Positions 47,626 to 59,739 of a stretch of DNA of 64,000 nt are shown piece after piece. The position numbers and the translations under genes were made by a program. Source of the DNA: Gordionus sp. m RMFG-2023 (Eukaryota; Nematomorpha; Gordioida; Chordodea; Parachordodidae); contig NC_088775.1 in NCBI RefSeq assembly GCF_954871325.1, positions 35,441,561-35,505,560 of the forward strand, read 5' to 3'. The notes under the pieces are model-generated. The model was not told where the DNA came from. It did no database searches and worked only from the letters and a program-made list of their open reading frames with translations. Numbering within the stretch: position 1 is the first letter of the stretch; each line of letters starts with the position of its first letter.

Positions 47626-48168
47626 TGTTACAAGTCCGAACTTAACTCAGGGTGTTAATGTTGTATTGGGAGAGCTAATTAGGAATCAAAGGTATATTAA
47701 ATCTATATAAATAAAATAAAGGATTAATTTTAATAATAACGATTGTTAACCACTTACTTTTGAGCACACCTAAAATAATATAATGTAAACTCTTTTAAAT
47801 AATTCCAATTTATTAAATTATCGTATTACTTTTCTCTATTTAGAAATATTTAGAATCTCTCTGTCTATAATTAATTTCAGATACTATAATTAATGTAAAA
47901 CAAATTTTTCTTTTTTATAAAATTTCACTCTCTAACTAACTTTATTGGAAATTGAATCATATATATATACATAATTATATGCATATTAAATATAATAATT
48001 TTTCGAAGAATAAAAATATAAAATTAAAATATTATCATTTAAATATAAAAATGTAAAATCTACAACTATTACTAATTTTTCGAAGAATAAACATATAAAA
48101 TTTAACTATTATTATTCAAACATAAAAATGTTAAATTTCGTACAATATTAAATTTACATAATACCACA
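47626..48168 (-). repeat. 3' LTR of element 2
   Basis: 543 bp, starting at the inner edge beside a GAAGAAGGGAGA purine tract on the coding strand. Confidence 0.93.
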
Positions 48169-48178
48169 TCTCCCTTCT

Positions 48179-48511
48179 TCAGTTCTCCCTTACCCCCATT
48201 GTGTTCGCCGCTTCTACCATGTTCCTGCTCGGTACACTTGAATTATTATTCGTTGTTAACTCCAAGCTGGGACAAAACCGTAATTTATGTTCTCCACCAC
48301 AGGCCCAACAATCTAATCTCCTTCTTGCACCATATGGGGTTGTTCTTCGATCCCATCTTGCTCTAGTCTGAACTTCTTGTAACCACTCCCCGTATCTTCG
48401 TCTGGCTTCATTCCTTGCCACTTCTACCCATCTGTTTGATTCTTCTGAACCGTCAACGTCTCTTATCTCGATCCTCATTATCTTGTTACCAACTCTAACA
48501 TATGAGGCCAT
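48179..48511 (-). CDS. Extra 3' zinc-knuckle ORF of element 2
   Basis: 110 residues, open from MASYVRVGNKIMRIEIRDVD to a stop next to the LTR. The first ~30 residues look like a small beta-rich piece, followed by an Arg/Glu/Trp-rich helix (ARRRYGEWLQEVQTRARW) and one CCHC knuckle, CWACGGEHKLRFC (C-x2-C-x4-H-x4-C), then a Ser/Asn-rich tail. It is separated from integrase by repeats and lies where env-like or accessory genes sit in other LTR elements. It shows no signal peptide or membrane segment, so it is not an envelope protein. Function unknown; nucleic-acid binding is inferred from the knuckle. A homologue is open in element 3. Confidence 0.75.
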   Translation of the reverse strand: MASYVRVGNKIMRIEIRDVDGSEESNRWVEVARNEARRRYGEWLQEVQTRARWDRRTTPYGARRRLDCWACGGEHKLRFCPSLELTTNNNSSVPSRNMVEAANTMGVREN

Positions 48512-48779
48512 CTAAATAAAATACTTTATACACATATATATATTCTTCGAACTCTTATTTCTCTATACTAGGTTAAAATTTCTTCTCTACTCTTTAAGTC
48601 TATCTTTTATTTCCTTCAATTATGATTCTTCTACTATGTATATCATCTATTTATTCCTTTCTAAATTATGAATATCTTAATTATGTCTCATCAGTAAATC
48701 TGATTCTCATAATTACGTCTTTCATCAATTTATTTCTTCTAATCCTTCGTGTATTTCTTATTTCTCTCTAAGGCCCTAA

Positions 48780-51660
48780 GCTTCTAAGCCTTATTTGCTT
48801 CAGGTGCCTTGTAAAAACTCCTTCTTGTCCTTCAATCTTTACTTCTACTTTTTTTTCCCTATATTTTTGCTTATTACACCCTTCCCCCATTTAAAAGGCC
48901 CATCAAACAACAATACCCACACCAAACTTCCTACTGGAAATCTTTCAATCTCTACTTGTTCTCTCCTTATCACTTTTTCCTTTAAAAAATCTAATTCTCA
49001 TCTCGTCTTTCTTCCTAAAAATATTTCAGCTGGTGACTTTCCTTTTGCTGTTTCCGTACTGTTGTATGCTAACAATGATAACCACCATTTACCTTCTCCA
49101 TATTTTTCCTTTTTCAACCAACTCTTTACTAACGCTACCATTCGCTCAGCTTGTCCATTACTTTTTGGGTAATAAGGTGGTGATAATAAATGTCTAATAT
49201 TCCACCTATCACAAAATTTATCAAATGCTCTACCTTTAAAAGCTGGACCTCCATCTGATACTATCGTCTTCATTAATCCATATTTGCCTACAAAATCCTT
49301 TATCTTATCTAAAGCTACTCTTGTTGATAAACCTGAAACTTGATGACAATCTATCCATTTTGAACCTGCATCTACCATGATAAAATATCTTTTCTTCTCA
49401 TATTCTAAAAAATCTACATGTATTCTTTCGCATGTAATCTATATCCTATCAATAAACAATTGTTTTCTATATTTAATTCACTCTTAACTTTTTTAAACGC
49501 TTTATCTCCTTTTAAACAAGCTTTAATTCTTATTAATTCTTCATCTTGTTGGGATATCTTTTCTACTATTTCAAATGTTATAGGTTTTTCTCTTGTATCT
49601 ATACTCACAGCTCTTATAATATTACCATTTACATTTTCTTCTTCTTCTATATATTCTAAACTATTGATTACTGGCTCTTTGTCTTCAATATCTTTATTAA
49701 ACAATCTTGATAAAATGTCCGGTAAGCAATTTTGTTTACCTTCTCTGAATTTTATCTCAAAATCGAAATTACCAACTAAAATTAGCCATTTTTGCAGCCT
49801 AGGTGAAATCATAAGTTCCTTATTTTCCTTCTTAAATAAATCTACCAACGGCTTATGGTCCGTATACAATAAAAACCTTTTTCCTATCAGATATTCCTTA
49901 CATTTCGTAAGTCCAAATTTCACTGCTAAAGCCTCTCTTTCTATCGTGGAATAATTTTTCTCAGAGCTATTAAATCGTCTCGATAAAAACAAAATAGGTT
50001 TCTCAACATTATAGATCATCTGTAATAAAACTCCTCCTATACCTTCATTAGAAGCATCGACTGCTAAAATAATATTTAAATTCTCATTAAAACAACTTAA
50101 AATAGGCTTCTCTACCATCTTTATTTTCAAATTTTCGAAACTTTTCTACTGTGCTTCTCCCCATTCAAACTTTTTATTTTTCTTTAATAAATCATACAAC
50201 GGTGTAGCAATTTCTGCAAAATTTTGAACAAACCGATGATAATAATTTGTTGCTCCTAGAAACGCTTGTACCTCCGCTTTATTATTCGGGGCTCTCATAT
50301 TCATGATCTTATCTTTACAATTGGCGTAATCTTATTTCCCTTTATAACATGTCCTAAATACTTTATTTCTTTTACTCCAAAAACGCTCTTCTTCAAATTA
50401 GCTTTTACACCATTTTCTAATATAATATCTAACACTTTAAATAATCTCGAATTGTGTTCTTCTTCTGTTCTACCAGATATCACAACATCATCTAAATAAT
50501 ACATTATTCCTTTTATTCCTTGAAATAACGCCGTCATCGTTCTTTGAAATATTGGCGCCGATATTTTCAAACCAAAAGGTAGTCGGCAGAATGCAAACAA
50601 ACCTCTATGCGTTGTATTAGTATCTTACTTGTCTTTTCACTCACCTTAATTTGCAAATAAGCATTCGAAAAATCAATCTTTGAAAACAGGGTGTCTCCTC
50701 TTAGATTCGCTAGTAGTTCCTCTATTCTAGGTAGTGTATACTTTTCATTTATTACATACTTATTAACTGTTACTCTATAGTCTATACACAATCTTAAACT
50801 GTTATCTGGTTTTCTTATGGGCACTAAAGGTGTTGCCCATTCACTATGCACTATAGGTTTTATTATTCCGTCTTTTAACCATTTATTTAATTCTTTATCT
50901 ATTTCTTCCATCCACGAAAATGGTAATCTTCTTATGCCGCAAAACTTAGGCCTATAATTTTCTTCTAATCTTATATCTACTTCAAAATTTTTCAGAGTAC
51001 CTAATTCCTCTTTAAAGACTTCCTTATACCTATTCAACATAATCTTTATTTCTTTGTCAAAAATATCCTCAACAACATTCTTGTCTACCATAATATTAAT
51101 TTCTTGTTTAATTTCGACTGAATTTACCTCTATTGTCTTTATATCTCTTGTTTTCTTATTTTCTTCTAAGTTGCTTCTATATTTAATCAAAAATTCTGGT
51201 GTTCGATTTTTAAGTTCATCGAGAACTATCTCTTGATTGACTCTTAAACAAGGTAACTCAGTCTTCTCTTTATCCTCACTTCTTATTATCTCTTTAGTTG
51301 TTTTGTTGTTCTCTTGTATATTTTCAAATAAAGACCACCACTTATAATCAGGACCTATCTTCTTAATGTCATTCCAACCTAAAATTGGTTCCATATTTAG
51401 TGTCGTTATCCATAACTTTATTTCCTTCTTTATATCTATCAATTTTATTATATAAAAACCAAGAATTAATCATGCTCCCATCTACCTGTCTCACTTTTAT
51501 TTTCTTTGTGATGAATCTATCTTTTGAAAAATATTTATTAAATTCTTTTACATTCATTAAACTAATCTCGGCTCCTGTATCTAATAAAAAGCTAATTTCC
51601 ATTTCACCTATCTTTATTTTAATCCTAGGACATCTATTTTTCCTTATAATATTTTCCAAA
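48780..51660 (-). pseudogene. pol region of element 2
   Basis: Same order as element 1: FLLDTGAEISLM (protease), RT with YYLDDVVISG, RNase H with LAVDASNEGIGG and LYTDHKPL, and an integrase with IVSDGGPAFKG and SNGQAERM. Part of the zinc-finger region of integrase is missing relative to element 1. Broken into several pieces. Confidence 0.88.
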
Positions 51661-51836
51661 TCAATCTTGCATATGTTTTCTGTTTCAAAAATTTTTTTAT
51701 CATTTATCTTATATTTATTCGAATATTCTAAATCATTTAAATTATTATCATTTATTCCTAATTTACAATTAAAATTATAAAAATCAGATATACTATTACT
51801 ATTATAATTTATATAATTATTCTCTCTTTTATATAG

Positions 51837-52253
51837 TCATCTGTTACATGTTTCCTGAACATGTCCTTTTATTCCACATTTTAAACATATTAAACTATTA
51901 TCTTCAAAACTTCTACAATTTGTTACTAAATGGCCTTTCCGTCCACATCTCGTGCAATTTAAATGTCCAGTTAAATCACATTGCCTCGAAATGTGTCCGA
52001 ACTTTCCACAACTGTAACATTTAATTGTCCCTACATTATTTATTTGACTTATCTTGCTTTCCTTTCTTATAGCGTTCTTTATTCTTTCTAAATCTGTATT
52101 TTCCAATCTTATTACCGAAGTTTTTCTACCTATGATTAATCCTACCGAGAAACTTAAAATTAATAACAAAATTATAATTATACCTATATATTCAAAAACT
52201 AAACTTAATAAGTTAATCTGTGTAATATACATTATAAAGTACTCAATAACCAC
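51837..52253 (-). CDS. Gag-position ORF of element 2
   Basis: 138 residues: hydrophobic segment (IGIIIILLLILSFSVGLIIG), a short charged stretch and three CCHC knuckles (CYSCGKFGHISRQC, CTRCGRKGHLVTNC, CLKCGIKGHVQETC). It differs from the element 1 protein at many residues while keeping the hydrophobic segment and all twelve metal ligands, which suggests selection on both parts. Confidence 0.8.
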   Translation of the reverse strand: MVIEYFIMYITQINLLSLVFEYIGIIIILLLILSFSVGLIIGRKTSVIRLENTDLERIKNAIRKESKISQINNVGTIKCYSCGKFGHISRQCDLTGHLNCTRCGRKGHLVTNCRSFEDNSLICLKCGIKGHVQETCNR

Positions 52254-52396
52254 TTAATTAATAAAATTTTAAATAATTTAAAAAAATTGCATACATATAA
52301 AATTACTACTATAATAACTAAAAGTAATGATAATTTATATAACATAAAAATAAATTTGTTTTTACCTTTGAATTCCTAAGTGAATATCTAACAGGC

Positions 52397-52415
52397 CCTG
52401 ATTTACTTCGGTCCA
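52397..52415 (-). other. Primer binding site of element 2
   Basis: Identical to that of element 1 and again three bases from the 5' LTR. Confidence 0.75.
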
Positions 52416-52418
52416 AAT

Positions 52419-52958
52419 TGTTACAAGTCCGAACTTAACTCAGGGTGTTAATGTTGTATTGGGAGAGCTAATTAGGAATCAAAGGTATATTAAATCTATA
52501 TAAATAAAATAAAGGATTAATTTTAATAATAACGATTGTTAACCACTTACTTTTGAGCACACCTAAAATAATATAATGTAAACTCTTTTAAATAATTCCA
52601 ATTTATTAAATTATCGTATTACTTTTCTCTATTTAGAAATATTTAGAATCTCTCTGTCTATAATTAATTTCAGATACTATAATTAATGTAAAACAAATTT
52701 TTCTTTTTTATAAAATTTCACTCTCTAACTAACTTTATTGAAAATTGATATATATACATAATTATTTGCATATTAAATATAATAATTTTTCGAAGAATAA
52801 AAATATAAAATTAAAATATTATCATTTAAATATAAAAATGTAAAATCTAGTATAACTATTACTAATTTTTCGAAGAATAAACATATAAAATTAAACTATT
52901 ATTATTCAAATATAAAAAAGTTAAATTTCGTACAATATTAAATTTACATAATACCACA
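52419..52958 (-). repeat. 5' LTR of element 2
   Basis: 540 bp, matching 47626-48168 with roughly 2% substitutions and small indels. Confidence 0.93.
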
Positions 52959-54374
52959 ATATTCAAAATTTTATTTATGATAATGCTTAACACCTTATTG
53001 TTCACTATTAAACCAAAAATGAAGAATTTTCCATAGAGAGCGCCAGCAACGCAGTATTTCGGTTTCAAATCGGTTATCGGTTAAATTACGATATTTTTTA
53101 AATATTTTTTGGTATAATGATTTACACCTATATATAGATATTTAAACCAAAAATGAACAATTTCCAAATAATATTACTACCAAATTTGGTAGATCGAATA
53201 TTTAGTAAGTGGTCGGTTTTGAGCTCGCCATTCGGTCAAATCATAATATTTTCAAAAAATTATTTAGGATAATGCTTAACACGTTATTGTTCACGTATAG
53301 ACCAAAAATGAAGAGATTTTGATCAATAACGCTAGCAATATATTCCTTACAAACTTTCTACTATTTTTCGATTCTAAACCTACTCATTAATTAAATCTCA
53401 AAGAAACCTCTATTTTTTAAATTTTTTTTAGATTTTTCACATGTATTTACACCCAAACAGCGTCTACATGAGCGGGAGGGGTAGGAACAGTTTGCATCCT
53501 ATTTTTTTGAGGGGGTAGGATTTATTTTTTGGGGGGTTATCTATTAAATTTTGAGATGAAATAGGATAAAATTTATTGCTGTAAAAATTAATACTTTTAT
53601 TATAGAAATATTATAATACAATTATCGACCAAATCCATATATTGCAAACAAATATACACATTGTTTTCCAAATAAAATTTTCTGCTATCCTTTTTAATTT
53701 AAAGGTTTAGATATATCAGCAAGCTCATAATACCATAATAATTAATTCATTGTAAATAATGGAGGTTTTAATTGAATCTATTATCTAAAAAATAAATTTT
53801 TTATATTCACAAAATATCGATAGTTGGTAGTAGAGATAGATTAATTTAAGTTATTCTTATAAATTCTCTGAAAAGAGTATTAATATAATTATAAAGGTGA
53901 AAATAATAATAAAGAGACACCGCCGCCGAAGGTGACGTTAATTTTTTAGGGGGTAGGCAAAGGTTTTTGAAGGGGGTTTGCATCCAGTGAAAATCCTGTC
54001 ATGTAGACGATGCACCCAAATACAAAAAAAGCGCTATCCAATATTTATTCTGGTTTCCTAAGAATGTATTTTCATATTTATGTATTTAACGCCCTCTTAT
54101 GGATATAAATTTGTTAAATTTTGTAATTGAAAAAAAAATTTAAGTAATAAGCTAGTAAATATATTTTTTCCCAATAATATTAAGTAAAAATATAATTTAA
54201 AATTATTTGATATTTAATATCAATTTTTTAATTAATAAAAAATTGATTTATGTAAAATAAAAAAAATGTTTTTGAAAAATTTTTTTTAAAAGATATTATA
54301 TATCATCAAATTATGATTGATTATGATTAATTGCTTTTTAGCAAGACAGTTAGCAAGACAGTATTTAGTCATAC
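52959..54374 (-). repeat. Right arm of the foldback element
   Basis: Inverted relative to 38364-40042, with fewer 285-bp units (one and a fraction). A hAT MITE is inserted at 53458-54012. The end reads TAGCAAGACAGTATTTAGTC then ATAC. Confidence 0.85.
53458..54012. mobile_element. 555-bp hAT MITE with empty-site proof
   Basis: Flanked by CACCCAAA at 53450-53457 and 54013-54020. The ends CAGCGTCTACATGA and TCATGTAGACGATG are inverted at 13 of 14 positions, with GGGGGTAGG words near both. The other arms (63546, and reversed at 38730 and 61020) carry a single TTTACACCCAAATAC without the insert. No coding capacity. Confidence 0.9.
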
Positions 54375-54561
54375 CCTATAATAAGGACTGGAATGTAATT
54401 TACCTTAACATTGCATGTAAGATGTTAAATTAAAATCTAGTTTTAAGTTAATCTTATTTACCATTTTTTTGGTCAGTCTATAAAATTTCTTAAATGTTTT
54501 AATATGTAATTAGCAATATTATCTCTCTCCACTTTATTAAACACCTTTATGGTGTGAATAT
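54375..54561. repeat. Right half of the dispersed target repeat
   Basis: 54375-54440 matches the reverse of 4322-4412 (CCTATAA..AGGACTG..TTACCTTAA..TTAAATTAAAATCTAG). The remainder is AT-rich with no gene. Confidence 0.55.
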
Positions 54562-54994
54562 TGTTGTATGCAAATACATATATAGATGAGTCATTATTAA
54601 TTTTGTGGTATTCAAATTTATATAGGTGAACTTTTATTAATTTTGTTGCATGCAAATAAATATATTTAATTTGAAAATGTCTATGAATATGAATATTTTT
54701 GATTATAGTTGAAAAAGAAACATATAATTTTTGATTACTTATTTTTTTGGATGAATTTTTACGAAATTATAATTTTGGAATATTAAAAGATCAATAAAAT
54801 GAAAAGATTTTAAATAAAAGAAAATCATTCATAAAGATAAAAAGAAAAAAGGATATTAGAATTAAACTGGTTACGATTTCCGACTAGTGATTATATTGAG
54901 AGTAACATCCGTAAGATTACCGAATTTAATAAATTTTATATATTACATTATATTCAGTCTCTCCCACTAGCCTCAGCAATAAATATCAATCCCA
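54562..54994 (+). repeat. Putative 5' LTR of element 3
   Basis: TG start, end ..AATCCCA, three bases before a TGG primer-site start, the same spacing as in elements 1 and 2. Contains an internal ~75-bp duplication (ATGCAAATA(C/A)AT word). The right edge is inferred. Confidence 0.5.
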
Positions 54995-54997
54995 TAT

Positions 54998-55065
54998 TGG
55001 TACAGTGGTGCCTTATAGTGATTGATCCAGGCTTTAGAAGATCGAAGGTCAGTCTAATTATACAT
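54998..55065 (+). other. Primer site of element 3, or tRNA-like SINE remnant
   Basis: TGGTACAGTGGTGCC begins three bases after the putative LTR and could pair with a tRNA 3' end. The same string also resembles an A-box, and AGATCGAAGGTC about 41 bases later is a weak B-box. The two readings cannot be separated here. Confidence 0.35.
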
Positions 55066-55230
55066 TGGAACTAGGTTAAAAAAATAAATAAATAAATTAA
55101 TATATATAAAATTTTTGATAATTTCGGTTTTCTTATTGATGTTATATAAAATTTGGATCATTGTATTGGTTTTATTCGTATGTTTATATTTATTTAATTG
55201 TTTAAGATTAATTAAAATTATTTTAATCAA

Positions 55231-55965
55231 GTGGCTATTGAGTACACTTTAATGTATATTACGCAAATAAATTTATTAAGTTTAATACTTGAAAATATAA
55301 GCATAATTATATTTTTGTTGCTAATTTTAAGTTTCATGTTAGGTTTAATTATAGGAAGAAATACGACTTACGTTAAGATAGAGAGTAAAGAGTTAGAAAA
55401 TATTAAGAATATATTAAGAGAGGAAGATAAGAAAAGAAATATAAACTGTCATAAATGATACCTTTTATAATAGAATGTCAATCAATTTATATATATATAT
55501 ATGTATTTGTTTATCTAGTGTATATATTTAAAGAAATGTCAGTCATTTTTTTTATTAGAGAACAATATATATTGTTGGTTTTTTTTTATAGATCATGACT
55601 TTGTAATTTTTATGATTTTCAATTTTAAATAAACTTTTGAAATTTTACTTACTGTGACTTAATAAAGATATAGATCCAAATTTCAGTTCCGTGTTTTCTT
55701 TAGTTATTCTTTCTGATTAAACATTTGAACTCTTTGTTTTTTGACAAAACAACTTCATACGAACGGATAATTACAGACAAATAATTTGCTATAGTTGTGG
55801 TCAGCCGGGCCACATGTCGCGCCAATGTGAAATAACGAAGAATCTAAGATGCGCGAGGTGTGGCAAGAATGGCCATGTGGCTATAAGTTGCAGAGTAAAC
55901 AATTCAATTGTAAGGTGCAATAGTTGTGCCCAAGAAGGACACACACAAGAAAATTTCAATAAATG
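55231..55965 (+). pseudogene. Gag-position relic of element 3
   Basis: The N-terminal part matches element 1 closely (LSLILENISIIIFLLLILSF then LGLIIGRN). Three zinc-knuckle segments lie at 55795-55965 (CYSCGQ-type, CARCGKNGHVAISC-type and a third). About 300 bp of foreign AT-rich DNA separates the two parts. Broken. Confidence 0.75.
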
Positions 55966-55974
55966 ACTAAGAGA

Positions 55975-56455
55975 GAGATATTGTAATTTTAATGATAAAT
56001 TTTGTAATGATAATAATTTTTCTAATGTTGATAATTTTAATTCAGGTAAGAATAAATATTTTAATTTTAATGATAAATTTGGTAATAATAATATTTATTC
56101 TAATGTTGATAATTTTATTTCAGGTAAGAGTAAATATTTTAATATAATGATAAATGTAGTAATGATAATAATTTTTTTAAGGTAAATAATTTCAATTCTG
56201 GTAAGAATAAATATTTTAATTTTAATGATAAATTTTGTAATGATAATTATCTTTCTAATGTTGATAATTTCAATTCAGGTAATAATAAATATTTTAATTT
56301 TAATGATAAATTTTGTAATGATAATAATTTTTCTAATGTTGATAATTTTAATTCAGGTAAGAATAAATATTTTAACTTTAAGGATAAAGGTTGTAATAAT
56401 AATTTTGCTAATGGTGATAATTTTAGTTCAAGTAAGAATAATGTTAATGATAAAT
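55975..56455 (+). repeat. Asn/Phe-rich tandem repeats of element 3
   Basis: Units of about 75-80 bp with TTTTAATTTTAATGATAAAT and AATGTTGATAATTT, read as NFNDKFCNDNNFSNVDNFNSG. Six or so units. They occupy the linker between the knuckles and protease. Confidence 0.85.
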
Positions 56456-56559
56456 CCGGTGATGATAATGAGTGTGTTAATGTTGATAATAATAATAGAA
56501 GTATAGGTAAAGAGAGAAATATAAAGGTAGAAAGTAGGAATTTTGAAATATATAGAATA

Positions 56560-59500
56560 AAAGGTAACTGGTGTAGATGTACGAAAGATTAAATTAGAGG
56601 ATTTTTTAATGAAAAATAAATGTCCGAGAGTCAAGATAAAGGCTGAAGAAGCAGAGATATGTTTTTTATTGGATACAGTAGCGGAGATTAGCCTAATGAG
56701 TGTAAAAGATTTTAATAAATATTTTCCAAAAGAAAGATTCATTGCAAAGAGAATAAACGTTAGACAATTAGAAGGTAGCATGGTTAAAATTCTAGGTTTT
56801 TATGTGATAAAATTGTTAGATATAAATAAGGAAGTAAAGTTATGGATTACGACACTAAAGATAGAGCCTATTTTAGGTTGGAATGACATTGAAAAGATAG
56901 GTCCTGAGTATAATTGGTGGTCTTTGTTTGAAAATGTCCGTGAGAAAAACAAAATAACGAATGAGATAATAAGAAGTGAGGATAAAGAGAAGACTGATTT
57001 ACCTTGTTTAAGAGTTAAACAGGATATAGTTTTCGATAAACTCAAAAATCGAACACCAGAATTTTTAATTAGATATAGAAGTAACTTAGAAGAAAATAGG
57101 AAATAGATATAAAGACAATAGAGGTAAATACAGTCGAAGATAAACAACAAGGAATTAATAAAATGGTAGAACGGAATGTTGTTGAGGACAGTTTTAACAT
57201 AGAAATAAAGATTATTTTGAATAGATATAAGGAAGTCTATAAAGAAGAATTAGGGACTCTTAGAGATTTTGAAGTTGATATACGATTAGAAGAAGATTAT
57301 CAATCTAAATATTGCAGCACAAGAAGATTGCCGTTTTCGTGTATAGAAGATATAAATAAGGAATTAGACAAATGGTTAAAAGAGGGAATTATAAAACCAA
57401 TGCATAGTGTATGGGCAACACCGTTAGTTCCCATAAGAAAATCAGATAACAGTTTAAGACTGTGTATAGACTATAGAGTATCAGTTAACCCATGGGTAAT
57501 AAAAAGATATCCATTACCTAGAATAGAACAATTGCTAGCTAATTTAAGAGGAGCAACAATTTTTTCAAAGATAGATTTTTCGAATGTTTACTTGCAAATA
57601 AAGGTAAGTGTGAGAACAAGTAAGATATTAACGATTACAACGCATAGAGGATTATTTGCTTTTTGTCGTTTACCATTTGGTTTGAAAGTATCAGCTCCAA
57701 TATTTCAAAGAACTATGGCGGCATTATTTCAAGGAATAAAGGGAATAATGTATTATTTAGACGATGTTTTGATATCTGGTAGAACAGAAGAAGAACACAA
57801 TGCTAGGTTAGTTAAAGTGTTAGATATTATATTAGAAAATGGTTTAAAAGCTAATATTAATAAAAGTGTTTTTGGAACAAGAAAAATAAAGTATTTAGGA
57901 CATATTATAAAGGGAGATGAAATTGCTCCAATTGCAAAGAATATAGATAAGATAATGAATATGAGAGCCCCAAATAATAAGACTGAAGTACAGGCGTTTT
58001 TGGGAACAACGAATTATTATCATCGGTTTGTTAAAAATTTTGCAGAAATCGCCTCACCGTTGTATGATTTATTAAAGAAAAATAAAAAGTTTGAATGGGG
58101 AAAAACACAGGAGAAAAGTTTCGAAACATTGAAGATAAAGATGGTAGAGAAACCGATTTTAAATTGTTTTAATGAGAAATTGGATATTATATTAGCGGTT
58201 GATGCATCTAATGAAGGTATAGGAGGTTTATTACAGATGACTGATAAGGTTGAGAAACCGATTTTATTTTTATCGAGGCGGTTTAGTAGCACTGAGAAAA
58301 ATTACTCCACGATCGAGAGAGAGGCTCTGGCTGTGAAATTCGGGCTAGAGAAGTGCAAAGAATATCTGATTGGAAGAAGGTTTATTTTATATACGGATCA
58401 TAAGCCTTTGGTAGATTTATTCAAAAAAGAAAATAAAGAACTTATGATGTCACCAAGACTACAGAGATGGTTAATTTTAGTTTAATTTCGATTTTGAGTA
58501 GGTAAACAAAATTGTTTACCAGATATATTATCGAGATTGTTTAAAAAAGACAGTACAAACAAGGATACAGTAGCAATAGTTTAGAATATATAGAAGAGGA
58601 GGAAATATTAAATAGTAAAGTTATAAGAGCTTTGAAGATAGATACAAGAGAAGAACCGATAACGTTTGAAAGAATAGAGGAAATATCCAAAAAAGATGAA
58701 GAATTAATAAGAATTAGAACTTGTTTGAAAGGAGAGGCAGAATGGAAAGGTGAAGACAAAGCTTTTAAAAATATAAGGAATGAATTAAATATAGAAGACA
58801 ATTGTTTATTGAGAGGATATCGATTAGTGATACCGATTAAGTTAAGAAAAGATACATTAGCCGTATTACATTCAGGACATCAAGGCATAGAAAGAATGAA
58901 GAATAAAGCAAGAGAATATATTTGGTGGCCCAAGATGAATAGTGAAATTGAAGAATTAGCTAGAAGCTGCGAGACATGTAACATGTGGGCTAATGTACCA
59001 CCAAAGAATAAAGCTAATAAATGGCCAGAAACGGACATTCCATGTAAAAGAATACATGTATATTTTTTAGAATATGAAAAAAGAAGATATTTTATTATGG
59101 TAGATGCTGGATCGAAATGGATAGATTTTCAACAGGTTTCAGGTTACGAAGATAGCGTTGACTAAAATAAAAGATTTTGCAGGTAAATATGGATTAATGG
59201 AAACTTTAGTTTCGGATGGAGGCCCAGCATTTAAAGGTAGAGTTTTTAATCAATTTTGTGATAGGTGGAATATTAAACATTTAGTATCGCCACCACATTA
59301 CCCGAGAAGTAATGGGCAAGCCGAGTGAATGGTAGCTATTGTTAAAAGCTGGCTAAAAAAAGAAAAATATGGAGAGGGAAAATGGTGGTTGTTATTATTA
59401 GCATATAACAATACTAAAACGAGCAAAGGAAATTCACCATCTGAGATGTTTTTAGGTAGAAAAACAAGAACAGAATTAGATTTTCTGAAAGAAAGAATAA

Positions 59501-59724
59501 AGCAAAAGGAGAATACATATGATGATAAATTTAAAGTTGGAAGTCTAGTATGGATTCTACTGTTTGAGGGTCCAGTTAAATGGGGGAAGGGTATAATAAG
59601 TAAGAATGTAGGAAAAAAGAAAGTAGAAGTAGAGATTGAAGGGCAAGAAGGCACTTTTAATAAACACCTGAAACAAGTAAGACTGAGAAGCTTAGGGCAA
59701 GTAAAAGATATGGGAGACAATTAA
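56560..59724 (+). pseudogene. pol region of element 3
   Basis: Protease region near 56650; RT from about 57240 with WATPLVPIRKSDNSLRLCID and YYLDDVLISG; RNase H with LAVDASNEGIGG; integrase from about 58840 with HSGHQGIERM, CETCNMW, the DDE core and a C-terminal GPVKWGKG module (GPY/F-like). All domains are present and in Ty3/gypsy order. Broken at several places. Confidence 0.88.
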
Positions 59725-59739
59725 AAGAAATAAATTTAT

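Larger units (their letters stand above)
47626..52958 (-). mobile_element. Ty3/gypsy LTR retrotransposon 2 (broken)
   Basis: LTRs of 543 and 540 bp (TGTGGTATTATG..CTTGTAACA on the coding strand), with a 5-bp duplication ATATT at 47621-47625 and 52959-52963. Same gene order and primer site as element 1; internal sequence is close in pol but clearly different in the LTR, protease and Gag. The LTRs differ by roughly 2%, with small indels, so it is older than element 1. It is inserted in the first repeat of the foldback right arm. The coding part has around half a dozen breaks. Confidence 0.92.
38364..54374. mobile_element. Foldback DNA element with long tandem-repeat arms, OTU cargo and nested insertions
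   Basis: The termini GTATGACTAAATACTGTC (38364) and GACAGTATTTAGTCATAC (54374) are perfect inverts, and the arms remain inverted for over 1.3 kb. Outside, CCTATAAAGGAC precedes the left end and CCTATAATAAGGAC follows the right end, an imperfect 12-14 bp direct repeat; the copy at 4322-4412 shows the unduplicated site. Removing the nested LTR elements and MITE leaves roughly 4 kb. No transposase is recognised. Long arms, subterminal repeats and a duplication above 8 bp resemble foldback or Mutator-like elements, but the superfamily is not proven. Confidence 0.7.
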
